Source: Macrotrachela quadricornifera
Lineage: Eukaryota > Rotifera > Eurotatoria > Philodinida > Philodinidae
DNA length: 64,000 bases
Assembly (NCBI GenBank): GCA_022393335.1
Contig: JAJEKB010021748.1
Span: forward strand, 227,669 to 291,668
Reading direction: 5' to 3'
The notes below the pieces were generated by a model. That model searched no databases, was not told the DNA's origin, and worked only from the letters and a program-made list of their open reading frames with translations. Both the position numbers and the translations under genes were made by a program. The number at the start of each line of letters is the position of its first letter. Position 1 is the stretch's first letter. Below are positions 33,578-46,039 of this stretch, one piece after another.

Positions 33578-35818
33578 TTATGATTTAGGTTTGATAACCA
33601 GAATTCGACGGTGTTTTGGTTTTTTCCTGATTTTATGATGTGATGAAGCATGTACATCAGCTGATGCACGGTTATTCGAATTGGTACGATCGTTTTCCAT
33701 TTCCTGTACTGGAATGTTACTAGCTTCTTTAGGTTGATGGGGACTGACGGATGATTTAGTTGAACGAATTACTTTGATAATTTTCATATGCTTCGATTTT
33801 TTCGTTGTTGTTTTAGTAGAACGAGTTGGAATGCTATCAGAACGATCCTTTGAGACAGATAATAGTCTTATTTCGTTTTCAGTTCCTAATAATGATAATG
33901 GTTTGATCTCTTGTCGATCCATACTTTCAATATTGAGAGTAGATCCAAACTCGATTTCATTTGAGTGTTTCAGTTTGGTATTAATCGCGCTAGATGAAAT
34001 CGGTAAATATTGATCAACTAATGGTAATGATCCAACTAGTTCTAGTGTAGGACTATTATATTGTTGTTCGTAATTTTTCTCTCGATTTAGTTGTTTAAAA
34101 ATCCTTTGTAATAATGTATCTTTGTTTTGTTGACCGAACGCGACATCATCTTTACCGTTCTGAAGTTTTTTCTTACGTCGACGAGCAGCTCCTGATCCAC
34201 TGCAGAATCAATATTAAACAATATATTGTTTCTGGAGATTCAAACACAATCTCAATACTTACAAGAAATAATAACAACAATAGCATGCACCACATATAGC
34301 TAGCAGTAATGCCAATAATGACAATGCGATAATTAATGGCCAGTTAATATTACTTGTAGAAGTTTGTTGTTGCTGTGAAGTCGTTAGAGTTGCACTTGCC
34401 AATGTTCTAAAAAGAAAATAGATTTGATTTTTTTTCAATCTTAATTAAAATTTATACGTGGTGGTAGTAGTTTCTCCTGGACAAAGTGGAACACTGGATA
34501 ATCCTACTGTCAATGTAATACAGTATTGATCAGATTGAACACTAGCACTATAAATATTAGAAAAAAAAACATTATTGAATTTCGAAATTAAAACCAGGTA
34601 GAGTTAATTAACTGTTTCAAATTGATTCTACTGACCTATCCGCTGCAACAGCACAAAAAACTTGTGAACCGACTTGATTTGCCGTTGGTATCCAGACAAT
34701 TGTCATTGTCCATAATGATGAATTAGTAGTACTTTGAACCAATGCACTTTTGAGCACAATGGGAAATGATAAAGTAGCTATATCGGTAATAGTTCTTGTT
34801 CCACTACATTGATTAATAACAGTAAATACCATAGTAAAATTAACTCCAACTTGTACACCTTGACAAACACCTTCCTCTACACTAGCAATCAAAAGTGGTT
34901 TTAACATACAAGATGGAGTTGCATAAACATAAATTAAAAATTGCAAAGGAACAGAACTCATTGGTTCAGTACTAGTATTTGTCAAGAAATCTTCCACCTA
35001 TAAACAAAAAACATATCATCTAATCATTTGATTAATCGAACAAAAAAGAAAGTACTGACCTGTATTGCAACGAGATAATATTTATTCGTAAGTGGTCCAG
35101 TAATGGTCAGAGTACAAGAAGTAGAAAGGCTTGTACCTGATGGAAGAGAAGTTGGAGGACAAGTATTAACACACTCTGAATATCCACTAGCAAAACGACA
35201 ACGAAGAAAATCATTGTCTGCATCAAGAGCTGGAATCTGAATTGTTTGGGTGACATTAACCGGTATGCTGATATATGAAACCGATGTAGCAACAGGTGGA
35301 GTATTGATTAATCCATTATCCGCTCTCGGTCTCAAATCAATTTTACAGGAAATACTCCAACCAATAGAACTGCCCAATGCCAAAATTTGCCAACCACCAC
35401 CAGAAGAAGCAAAAGCAACAGTAAAATATGCTGCAGCAGTCAAATTGACTACATCTGATCGTTGACTTACGGTTAAGTCCAGTGCATCAGAAAGATCAGT
35501 ACAATAACCAGTTATAGGAATTTCCTTTCCAACATATCCACCTGATGTTGAACAATTAGCAATGCATGTTAGATTCATATTATAACCTGCACTACTGCTT
35601 GGAATAATCAAAGGTGATTGAGTTTGAATCATTGTGTTTGTACAATTAATTCTCGATTTTGTCCATATATATGTTTGAGTGATAATAATTGAGACATCGC
35701 TACCAGCGGCTAAATTATTTACCACTGGTTTCCATGTAATTGTACCACCACGAAAGTGAGTACCTTCTACAGTAATACTGAATAACAACAATAAATTCAC
35801 GATACAATGATTAAACAT
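33578..35818 (-). CDS. Type I membrane protein with HFRGG-type extracellular domain (658 aa, 5 exons)
   Basis: Exons on the minus strand: 35818-35060, 34997-34636, 34547-34458, 34406-34263, 34199-33578; 1,977 nt in frame. A signal peptide (NHCIVNLLLLFSITVEG) is followed by mature THFRGGTITWKPV, a start typical of a large family of secreted or membrane proteins in invertebrates and protists. The ectodomain (~20-420) is rich in Ser/Thr/Asn and disulfide Cys (RCRFASGYSECVNTCPP) and includes a beta-sandwich-like TPPVATSVSYISIPVNVTQT segment. One transmembrane helix (WPLIIALSLLALLLAICGAC, ~425-450) is followed by a basic cytoplasmic tail of ~205 residues (ARRRKKK, KIRKKPKHRRILVIKPKS). Ligand and function are unknown; a receptor or adhesion role is inferred. 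Confidence 0.85.
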
Positions 35819-36206
35819 CTACAGAAAATATATATTTTATAGTTAGATTATGAATAGTTGTGAATTATTTAAAAACTGATTTATCAAAAAGTAAAAAGTT
35901 GATCACGTGCATGAAGTGTCCGCACTGTATCTTATAATGTTGTCGATAGAAGGTGTAGCTCAATATGCTATTCTGTAGATTTGATTTGCATACAATGGAT
36001 ACTTTATCCATTTCAATTTCTTTCAAGATAGATACCATATAAAAAAATCAATTGTATTTATTTTACGCAGAGAATGAAATTTTCAGCAAGCGAAAAAAGA
36101 AAATAGAAATGAAATCACTTTTTCAATCAATTCATTCATATGATATTATATATATATATAGCAAAGTAAATAAAAGAGTCATCATTTCATTTTTTTTTAA
36201 TTTTGT
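35819..36206. other. Intergenic, no gene
   Basis: AT-rich spacer between two minus-strand genes, with a short TATATATA run near 36,150. Confidence 0.6.
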
Positions 36207-37869
36207 TTAACTAAGGATTGTTGGAAGTGAAGACGCTTTTGCTCGTAAAGATTTTGTTTTCAATTGATATTCATCATCTTTTCGTTTCATTTTTCGTCGA
36301 TAAGCAAGTGGTACTGAAAATAACCATGTAAACATAGCCAAATGCATTATAAGAAAAATTCCAACAAATATAAAGAATACATATCGATCGATCCATACAA
36401 ACGTATCATTTGTATCAACTGATGGATAATGCTTCGCTACAAAAACTACTGTTCCAATCAATGCATGCCAAATACATGAAATAACCAAGATAAAAATCGA
36501 TATAATCGAATATTTATCCATTGATGTCAGATATGAAATTGTTGGCTACATAGATAGTATACATACATGTGTAATTGATGTATAATATATACTTACCAAT
36601 GATCGATTAACTGTCCAACGAAAAGTAATTGATGTGAGAAGAAGAGTAACACATATTTGCAGACGATTTTGTGGAAGCCTAAATGAGATAAGTAAGGCTC
36701 AGGTCTTTCTCATAGAAATCATTCTTCTAAACTCCCATCAAACTATCCATTTATAAAAGGTCAGATTCAAGCTCCTCTTTCTCTCATTACCCTTCGGTCA
36801 ACGCTAATGTTTTTTTGACCTTCTGCGGACATACAAGCAAACAATTTAAACTTGCAAGACTCTTCTCTATGAGAATGTAAATGAGTATCTCTTACGTCGG
36901 TGGAATGGAGAATATGCAAAAACCACAGATCGTAATCAGACACATGAGACAAAACCCGTTCCAATAATAATATGCCGATTGACGTCCTAAAAGCAAAAAA
37001 AAAAGAGAAAGCCATCATATATTCATAATTAACCATTACCAATATGTTACCTGCATGACATGAAACTACTAAAAACGATCGTTTTCGTTGTTCTTGTACA
37101 TTAATTTGTAGTTCATCATCATCATCATTATTTGCTAAAAATTCTTTGACAAATCGTTGTTCAGTTTCAACATGTTCATAAAGAAACCATTCTTGTTGAT
37201 CAGTAAATGATTCCCGATTAATTCTACTTGTACGAAAAGGATCAGCTATTAAAATAACCTTATCATCATAATACATTGAACCAACAGAAATCGATAATTC
37301 TTGTACATCTGATGGAAAATGATACAATTCAAGTTTTTCCCAAAATGTTCCTTTAACTTCTCGATGTTCACATATGTAAAAGAGATTATCAGTTGATCGT
37401 TTGGCATTATAAGTTATTTGTTCTTTGAGTTCACCGACAGCATTTTCAATGAATAATTGAGGATGCCAATGTGATTCACCGTAGCCAGTTAACGATACGG
37501 ATAAACCTTGAGTTAAACGTTGTTGATCATCACGTGATAGAAGACGAGCTAGACCATCAAAATTAACTGGCCATCGAGCATCAATAGCAGCTTGTGCTTG
37601 ATATTTTTCATTCAAAGTATCAATTTCACCTAAAATAAATAAGTCATCATAAATGATCAAGATCAATGATTGACACATAAAACATACCAATTCGAAGAAA
37701 TGTGACACGAATATTAACTCGAATAGGAAAAGATTGTTCAAATTTATTTTCATAATTCTGTGTATTTCCATTGAGCACTAAAATCATCATATATAAATTA
37801 AACTTAATACAATTCAACACACATCATCGTATACCTCTCGGTGAGGAATCATGCTGTCCCACTTTTGAA
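36207..37869 (-). CDS. Pentameric ligand-gated ion channel subunit lacking the Cys-loop cysteines (5' end unresolved)
   Basis: Exons found on the minus strand: 37869-37835, 37777-37688, 37629-37051, 36986-36896, 36678-36597, 36545-36207, all joining in frame to ~405 residues. The first exon(s) upstream of 37,869 were not identified. The ligand-binding part has FPIRVNIRVTFLRIGEIDTL, AIDARW and the loop motif FPSDVQELSIS, where the two cysteines framing the usual Cys-loop are absent. TM1 is GFCLMCLITICGFCIFSIPP, TM2 RLQICVTLLLTSITFRWTV followed by LPTISYLTSMDKY, TM3 IISIFILVISCIWHALIGTV, TM4 YVFFIFVGIFLIMHLAMFTW, with a basic C-terminus. Such Cys-less channels are known from bacteria and a few invertebrates. 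Ligand and ion selectivity cannot be told. Confidence 0.85.
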
Positions 37870-38550
37870 CTAGAAATAAGCTTAATCATTGGAATTTGTT
37901 ATTTAAATTGCTTGGATTTTTTCTTTAGAAAAAGAAAAAAGATCATACAAATACAATCGTTTACAAACACTGAATTGGAACCACCTTGTCGATTCTCGTT
38001 TAAAAAAACTTATACAAAACTAATATATTATGATCGATCATATAGAATTACTAGTTAATGCAAACATCAGAGAGAGAGAAAAAAAAAACTCGGATCCCTT
38101 GTTTGTTTACAAAACATAACAAATAGAAATACTTATTTTATTCACTACTGACAAGTAAAATTGAAAATAAGTAAGCGAGAAGTGTGTACATCATTAGTCG
38201 ATACATCACATCCTCTCTTGATTTTCTATTATTTAATGTGTAAAATATGACTTTGATGAAATAAATGCGTAATAGAAAAAAAAGCATTTCACTTTCTATT
38301 CACTATCGATGTCCTGAATAGAAATAGGACACATAATGAATGTCATCGGAAGGAAAATAAAATCGGTAAAAAAAAAATTTTTTTTTTCTTCTTCAATTGC
38401 TTACAGATAAACAAGCACTTTATTCAATAATTAAATCTTTCGGTGACAGTATTCAAATCAATATGAACATATGACATGGAAAACAATAATAATCAGATGA
38501 TTAAACAAAAATAAATTTGAAATTTATAAAGCATCTTTTGCATCTCAAGC
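37870..38550. other. Upstream of the channel gene; no exon identified
   Basis: Should contain the missing 5' exon(s) and signal peptide of the channel. The only frames are short and AT-rich; a poly-A/T stretch lies at ~38,370-38,390. Confidence 0.4.
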
Positions 38551-38818
38551 TACCCATGTCGTGAAAATCGTTAAAAAATCGACGATTAATCGCGATATAT
38601 CGAAACGATAATCGTCCACTAAACCAGCGATTAATCGGCGATTTTTGATGATATTTTTAGCGATTACTAGGATATATCGCGATTAATCACTTATTACTTG
38701 AAATATTACCGTAGCAATATCGCCCGTTTAATCGCTTATAATCGCGATTAATCAGTATTTTTATTAGAAGCTGATTGGCCACATTTAGAATTTTTGATTA
38801 TCTTTTATTTGAAAATAA

Positions 38819-39115
38819 TTAACTATTTTTAAGATCTGCTACAGTAGAACTATAAATATCATCATCATCTAGTTTGTATGTTGTAGCATTCAAATTTGGA
38901 TGATGAGTACATGAAGAATCATCCAATGTACATCTTGTGTCTTCTTGATCATTAATTGAATGTTCATTTTGAATATAAATTATTGAATCGTCATCAGAAA
39001 ATGTAAGATATGAGTCAAAATTATTTAAAATATCTAATAATGCTTTTTTTTGTTGTCGACGTCGCTCTTGTTTTCGACGAGCACGAGTAGCATATGGTGT
39101 CCGAGGAGCAAACAT
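38819..39115 (-). CDS. Hypothetical 98-aa ORF inside the TACCCATGTCG element
   Basis: The frame begins MFAPRTPYATRARRKQERRR, preceded by a TCTTTTCAG acceptor, and ends in an acidic tail (DDDDIYSSTVADLKNS). The very basic N-terminus followed by an acidic, Ser-rich C-terminus resembles bZIP-like or nuclear proteins in composition only. I do not recognise it. It may be the last exon of a gene whose other exons (for instance 39,530-39,721) lie upstream. Confidence 0.3.
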   Translation of the reverse strand: MFAPRTPYATRARRKQERRRQQKKALLDILNNFDSYLTFSDDDSIIYIQNEHSINDQEDTRCTLDDSSCTHHPNLNATTYKLDDDDIYSSTVADLKNS

Positions 39116-39529
39116 CTGAAAAGATATTTAAAAAAAGTGTAAAAGTTACGGACGATTGATAAAGGATTTTGGTAATAATGAATAATAAATAAAATACTTT
39201 GGAAAAGCAAGATAGAGATTATGTTCATCAAATATACGACACTAATACATAAAAAATTCTTTATTATTATACATAATTTAATTTTGAAATTAGAATGAAA
39301 AATATATCTATAGATTAGTTGATGTATGAATTCAGACAAATTTAGAACTTACTATAAAATTCCTAAAAAATCTAATTCTTACTCATACGTTCAAAATTTT
39401 ACATTCCAAATTCAGCCGAAAAAATCTAAATTTATTAAAATCATATTTATGACCATAATATGATGTTAGAATAATCATCAAAGGGCAGTCGAATTGAACG
39501 TTCATACAATATATATAATTAATTAATGG

Positions 39530-39721
39530 TTACAACGAACAAACGAGACGTTGATCTTTATAACGATTATCCAACCAAATGAATGCTATACTACCGACAT
39601 CAAATTTAGCAATAAATTGTTCTATTACGAGTAAACGTACAAAAACACAATTTACTGTTTTTAAAATATTATCTATGAGTTTACATGTCAAATTTTTGGT
39701 AATGTAACAAAAAATTTTCAC
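39530..39721 (-). CDS. Hypothetical 63-aa ORF/exon
   Basis: After a TTTTATCAG acceptor the minus strand reads ITKNLTCKLIDNILKTVNCV and IAFIWLDNRYKDQRLV to a stop. Codon texture is protein-like, but no family is recognised and no upstream exon is visible. Confidence 0.25.
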   Translation of the reverse strand: MKIFCYITKNLTCKLIDNILKTVNCVFVRLLVIEQFIAKFDVGSIAFIWLDNRYKDQRLVCSL

Positions 39722-39919
39722 CTGATAAAAAAAAGATTTCGATTAATTGCGATTAATCATTTCGATTTATCGTCAATTTTGAAAAAATCGTTTCTTCTAT
39801 CATAATCGCGATTAATTCTGATTTAATCACCGATTTTTTTTCAAAATACGATTAATCACGATTTTACGCCGATTTTTTTGAAAATCGGCAAAATCGCGAC
39901 GATTTTCTCGACATGGGTA

Positions 39920-40716
39920 ATTATATGTATTCACTTATTAATTTATCGGACATTAATGTGTAGACAGAATCTCATTACCTGGAGTCTATTCTTTCTAATA
40001 CTAAATATATATAATTAACAATGTTTTCTTTTTATGTAATCTGTTAGAAAGAGCGATCGCTCTTTTTACTACAAGTAGTTAAAGAAAAGATATCGAATAA
40101 TTCATTTTCTTTAATGGACTGCTATTTTTTTTCTAAATATCTCACTTTAGTATAGCAAATACTTTTTCATTGAAAAGAACATTTTTTTTTCTTCGTTTTA
40201 CTGCTCAATTAGAAATACTCGTTGAGTATGGATGATTCTTCTTGAATAGAGAGGCTAAAGGTTAATGTTTCTCTTTAGTTAAAATGTAGAATTAAATAAA
40301 ACACTCATCACTCTTAAGCATCATTATATAAAAGCTTTTTTAAAATACGAGAAGAGGCTTAGATTTTCATTTGTGATAATAGAAGAAAATCTTTTTCTTT
40401 TGTATCTTTATAATGACAGTGCCATTCATTCAATTTCCATTTCATTTATTATGATAATCATGTACTACTTAGCTAAAATATGGATAAGACTCTTAGATTT
40501 ATTTTCTTTCAGTTGAGTAACGATTATAGTCGATCTAGGTGAGTAGTACAAATTATCGGATATCATCGTTTCCTTTTTTCATCTAGACAATTTATGTAAA
40601 TTATTGTGATGTTTTTTTTGTACAGCATTAGTGTCTATCTAATTGCAGTTTTCAGTTACTTTTTTTTTTCTATATACATCGTGTAGACACAGAAGCTCCT
40701 GTTTAAAAACATCCAG
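39920..40716. other. No gene seen
   Basis: AT-rich. A perfect 18-bp palindrome AAAGAGCGATCGCTCTTT lies near 40,049. Confidence 0.5.
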
Positions 40717-41470
40717 TTATAGCTTCTGTCTTTCATTCTTCTTGTAGATATCTCGTTGGTTTTGCAATTTTTGAATATAGGAACCATGCATCCATCGAAT
40801 GCAGCAACATGCACTACTTGGATGATCATTGATTCGTTTTCTATCCAATTTTATTGAATTCAAGACGACGTCGATACTTTCTGAATTATTTACCGATTTC
40901 GAATATATGTTTGTATGCATTAGTTTTCTATATTTTTGTCGATTTTCCTTTATCCATGTGTGAACATTTTTGATTATTCTACTAGTTCTTGTGGTTTCGT
41001 TTGTTACATGAATCTTCCTACATCTACTGTATTTGGTATCGAAATGATGGCTCATCAAGTTATACCAACTTTTCTCATTATTCTTTAGTAGTTCGAGCAG
41101 TTCTATCCCGTCGACGACTTCAATAGTCCATCGAATGATGCAAATACCGAAAAAATGATTATTCAACTTGCTGGAAGATTGACACCAACTATATACAATG
41201 TATATCTTTAGCTATTGAGCGTATGGAATATGTGTCTTTCGTTGTTGCCTCATCATTACCAAATCTTATTGAAAAACTGAAACGATTGATTAGTTTTCGA
41301 AGGAAACGATATGTAGCACCATTATCAAAGAACACAATCACACAGCAACCGAGTTTAGTCGTAGAATAGAAGATATGTTTCTTAAAGATGAATATCTCTT
41401 GTGCTATGTCATAGAAATATATCATATTAAACGCTTTCTCTTGAAAATCGACTTGTGTTAATGGATCCAT
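40717..41470 (-). CDS. Hypothetical protein in two adjoining frames
   Basis: ORF 41,470-41,189 (starts MDPLTQVDFQEKAFNMIYFY, 93 aa) is followed, after a frame change near 41,185, by an open stretch to 40,717 (149 aa counted from MNNHFFGICIIRW). The second part is basic and Cys/His-containing (HPSSACCCIRWMHGSY). Two frames this long on one strand, almost touching, suggest one gene with an unrecognised small intron or a frameshift. I do not recognise the family. Confidence 0.35.
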
Positions 41471-41820
41471 TGAAATTGATTAACAACCAAAATTCTAATA
41501 TTTTTTGTATATTGAAGAACGAAAAATATGAGATGTTAAATGATACGACAGTCATGCTTTCTGAGGATGAAATATATAAAGTTCGACATTACCTCACCTT
41601 TATGATTCTTCAAATATGTCAAGTATTATCCTTTATTTACTTAATTTTCTGCAACTACTGATTGAAGTTGTACCAACCTTTCTGATTAGCCTTTTTAGTG
41701 ATGGATATCTGACAGATGTTTTAAAAAGAAGATTTCGTCTTATTCCTAGAATTTTATTGAATGAAATTCTTGTAAAATAAAATATATATAAAAAAATAAG
41801 TTTATTAGTAAATAGTGTAT

Positions 41821-42919
41821 TTATGTTTTTAGAGGAGCTGAATCTCCATATAAATTATGACTATGTCCAGTCATATAACGATCTCCAGCTGTATCAGCAT
41901 TTTCACATGCTTTTCGAATTTGATCGATTTCTCCTTGACTTAATTTAACTTTTGCTGCAGCAGCATTTTCTTCTAAATTTTTTATTTTAGTTGTTCCGGG
42001 AATAACAAAAAAATCTTCACCTTGAGCAAGTATCCAAGCTAAAGTTAATTGACCTGTCGTACAGCATTTTTTCTCTGCTAATTGTTTTAATTTGTCTACT
42101 AATTCGAGATTTTTTGGAAAGTTTTCTTTTGAAAATCTCGGAAAATATCTTCGAAAATCATTTTCAGCAAAATCATCTGGACTTTTTATTTGTCCAGTGA
42201 GCATTCCACGACCTAAAGGTGAATAACAAACAATAGCAATTCCAAGTTCTCGACAAGTTTTTAATACTCCAATTTCTTCTTTTTCAATATCTAAACTAAA
42301 TGGAGAATATTCCACTTGCACAGCTGAGACAGGATGAACTCGATGAGCACGTCGAATTGTATCTGCTGAACATTCCGATAAACCAATATATTTAATTTTG
42401 CCTTTATCGACCAATTCTTTTAAGACACCCATGGTTTCTTCGATAGGAACATTCTTATCAATACGATGAACATAATAGAGATCAACATAATCCAATTGTA
42501 ATCGTTGAAGACTTTTTTCAATGGCTTGACGAACATATTCGGCATCACCACGAATAGAAAAATGTCCATCAGAGGAGATGACATTAGCAAATTTTGTTGC
42601 AAGAAAAACCTAAACAATAAAAAAAAGAACCAATTTATTGGTACTTTTCTTTTTTTATAAAGAAAAATCGTCGAACCTTTTGACGTTGTTGAGGATATTT
42701 TTTAAAATATTTTCCAAGTAAATCTTCACTATCTCCATACATATCTGCTGTATCAATATAAGTACATCCAAGTTCAATTGCACGATCAAAAATTTTAAAA
42801 CGTTCTTCATCCGAGCCAGGTGTACCATAAAATACTGATAAACCCATGGATCCTAATCCAATCGTAGATACTTTCGGTCCATTTTTACCTAATTGACGTC
42901 GAGGTATTGAACCACCCAT
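41821..42919 (-). CDS. Aldo/keto reductase, AKR13/YakC-like (343 aa, 2 exons)
   Basis: Exons 42919-42677 and 42609-41821 join in phase 0 over a 67-nt GT-AG intron. It starts MGGSIPRRQLGKNGPKVSTI, as in bacterial and plant/fungal IolS/YakC-type enzymes. The (beta/alpha)8 barrel has the full catalytic tetrad: Asp56 and Tyr61 (YIDTADMYG), Lys87 (ATKF) and His129 (YYVHRID). The NADPH-binding end shows VIPGTTKIKNLEEN. It reduces aldehydes or ketones in the cytosol; the physiological substrate is not predictable. Length is normal and no damage is seen. The closest style is bacterial/fungal, so horizontal acquisition followed by intron gain is possible. Confidence 0.9.
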
Positions 42920-44011
42920 ATATTCTCACACAATCAAAACAATTAATCAGACTTTCTTTTCTAAATAAATATCGCTCGATTGTATGTTCTTATTTATAAA
43001 AGTGCATGACAAAGCATAAATTGGTAATGCTTTCAAAGTAAATGATGGTGCAAAAAAAAAGAAACGTAACGAGAAGAAGAAAAAAGAACGTAACTATAGT
43101 TCTCGTTTAATAGAACAAAAAGGACGTTTGATTGTGTGTTTATAATAGAAAATTTTACTATAAAACAAAACTTTTTCTTTAATGAATTTTCTTTCAAGAA
43201 AAAAGAAAGATTAATAATTAAAAGCCTTATATATTTACAAGCTGTTTCTTATGAGAGAGAGCCTAATAGTTGTCATGGTTGCAATCAGATAATAGATTGA
43301 CAATAGTAAATCTTACCTCTTCGTTGGATGATTCAATGATCGATGTCATTATTTAAATAGAGAAAAAAAGATATGATTAATCTTCACATGATGGCGTTGA
43401 AATCAGAGGAATTCGACATGAAACTTCTACCAGAAATTAGAGTGATAACAGATCGAACACGAACTATCAATGAACTAATAAAAAAAGTTTCGAAATTATT
43501 TCGATAATGATTTTGTTCGTGCCATCTATTGGATCGCAAAGAATATTACTTATATTCAAAATCATACTGATAATGCTTCAAATGTGGTATCTCATAGTCG
43601 TACTGCCACTTGTCGAGAGTAGAGGTGGTACTTTAACTTGAAACGTTAAAGTAGTTAAAGTCTCATTCGTAGACTTGAGTAATCCTAGGAACTTTTGTGG
43701 AAGATAGGGCTAACGGTAAGCTAAAGGCTGAATGGCATATCATTTCACCTGATAATAAAGTAGCAGCTATTCCTGTTCACGTAATAATTAATGCTTTTTT
43801 TTGACTAATGAGATCAACTTTTTTTAATCAGAGCTCAGATATAAAAATATTTTCCCGTTTCCAATGGATTCATCTAAATAAAAACATTTCTGCGACTTCA
43901 AAGCAACTATCGATTTTAAAATAGGCGTTCGTATGTCATTAATACATAATTTTAGAGATGTTTCTATGTTGTTTCTTTGCTATACAAAATTTTCAAAAAT
44001 TTGCAATGGAT
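42920..44011. other. No gene seen
   Basis: AT-rich. A plus-strand stretch near 43,420-43,505 (KLLPEIRVITDRTRTINELI) is open but isolated. If the Helitron had been complete, its helicase would lie here; none is visible. Confidence 0.4.
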
Positions 44012-46039
44012 TTACAGGGTTGTAATAACAAATAATGATCGCAAAGATTTAGGCATCATATAACTTGATGCTTTGTGTATGGAACTACACCATTCGTTCG
44101 AATCGTTAATTAAACCTCTAACTTGAGCCGCTCTTTTATATGTGGAATAGATTTGTTCCTTGAATTTTTTGAGATTTTCAAAAGATTCGGCATGTGGACC
44201 TATGACTGAGAGCAAAATCAAACGAAAATGATACAATTCTACATCTCTGGAAGATACAGAAATAATTCTACTTATCGCCTTTTTTCCGTGATGAGACGAT
44301 TCTGCACGTTTAACTCATTTTTTATTTCTATATACATAATAGATTAGGAATGTCTTGGTATAAAAATGGATGAGCACTGGAATCTAAAATACTTTAATCA
44401 AAATAACCAATTAAAGTGGTGCATGCGACGGACTCTCGTTTTAAAGCAGTTTCAGTTTCATTTTCTTCGAAAAAAATGGATTGACCATGAGTAGAAAAAT
44501 CTTGAAGATGCCAAGCTGCTTCTTGAGAATTAATATAACGATAATTTAAATATTGTTTGATTTCGTCATAATCAATAACTCTTCCTACATTATCGTTTGA
44601 ATTTACTTTGACACCAATTCGAACACAGTCGTAACCTTTCTTAATATATTTATTAATATATTTGACAGCTTTAATAGTTTTACATAATTCAACAGGTACA
44701 ACAAAATGATTATCAACTGGAATCTTGCCACGTAAAAAATGAGAATCATTAGAATTATCTCGACGTTCCTATATTGGATAACCATCGGTAGATATATCTG
44801 TCTCAGCGTAGAAGGCTTCAAGAAAATTTTTCGAACAAGAATTGTCAACCATACGTGGGAAGAACACATTTTTGACGCTCTATCACGTACGCGTATGCAA
44901 GTATTTCTCCAAAAACTTTTCCATTGACTATGTCATCCAAAAATTCTTTTACTTTTACATTTAGAATTACACGTAAAAGTAACAAACAAATCAGAACGGT
45001 CGTACTATCCTGATATAATTTGGACATAAAATGTGGACCGCCTACGAATGATGAAGACAAAATAAATATATTACCAATGCGGGCGTTATTATCTCGACTT
45101 ATGTTGTGCGATTTGCTTCATAACGAGCATATACATATACTAAATACTGTTGAAATAATTTTCCACCATAAAGCAAAGGATTAAAATAATTTCTACGAAC
45201 AGCAATTTTGTTTGAATAAAATTTAAGTACTCTTTCTATCGTTCACGCTTTAGTGGTATAAACCGGATTATATGACAGACTTGTTGTCCATCCAAAATTG
45301 CCGTTTGAAAAGAAAAGTTGAAAAATCATAGGATCAAGATGCCTGAAAAGTATATTTGTTCTTTCTAAAGTATTTGAATTATTTGGTTGAACCGTAAAAT
45401 CAAATTCAGCAGGAATATTATCATCACGATCAGTTACATACACAATAGTAACATCGTCTGATGTTCGAGGTCCATTATAGACTCGTTAGTCAGGTCGTCA
45501 TATTATTATGAAGACATAGAGTATTCGCATGATTTCTCATCCAAACTTCAATAGAAGTATCTGCATTGTAAAAATATAATCCAGTATAAGATGACTGATG
45601 AGTAAGTCTCTCAACAGAACTTGACTCTATAGTAGTATCAATTTGGATGTTTTCCGAAATGTGGTGATGCACCTCACCGAATATTTTAAAAAAATAAGGT
45701 CTATTTCTTCGAATCTCGTCAATCTTAGCGCCCATTGATGCGAAAGCTTTTATATTTTTCATCAGTTCCTACAAATAGATATTTTAAAGCAATAGGAAAA
45801 TCTTCGGGTCCATTCTGAACAGAAATATGAGACACTATCCCATTGTGACAAAACATACTTCTTAATTCATCTTTAAAATAAACTGCTTTACCGTGTTCAC
45901 ATTCAATATTTAAGGGGCCCAGATTATGAGCAACTGGAAAAACAAAATTTAGAGACAACTTAAAATACCTTTCTAAAATTCTCTCATTTCGATTACTCAC
46001 TCTGTCTTTCATGTCGATTTTGTTTGTAATACTGATCAT
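44012..46039 (-). pseudogene. Truncated, frameshifted Helitron Rep region
   Basis: Fragments in order along the minus strand match the Helitron N-terminal domain and beyond: NLGPLNIECEHGKAVYFKDE and FPIALKYLFVGTDEKYKSF (46,039-45,725), FASMGAKIDEI and PYFFKIFGEVHHHI (45,762-45,490), VTDRDDNIPAEFDF and HLDPMIF (45,443-45,243), SFVGGPHFMSKLYQDS with KVFGEILAYAYVIERQKCVL (45,060-44,845), INSQEAAWHLQDFSTHGQSI (~44,520), then FRLILLSVIGPHAESFENLK and STYKRAAQVRGLINDSNEW (44,236-44,012). Frames switch and stops intervene, and the helicase part is missing. It is a dead, 3'-truncated copy of a rolling-circle transposon. Confidence 0.75.

Larger units (their letters stand above)
38551..39919. mobile_element. 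1.37-kb element with TACCCATGTCG ends and GATTAATCGC arrays
   Basis: The left end TACCCATGTCGTGAAAATCG and its inverted partner (ending 39,919) are both followed by dense ATCGCGATTAATCG-type motifs (38,575-38,760 and 39,740-39,900). The core is AT-rich and carries two small minus-strand frames listed separately. No flanking duplication was found. Confidence 0.65.
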
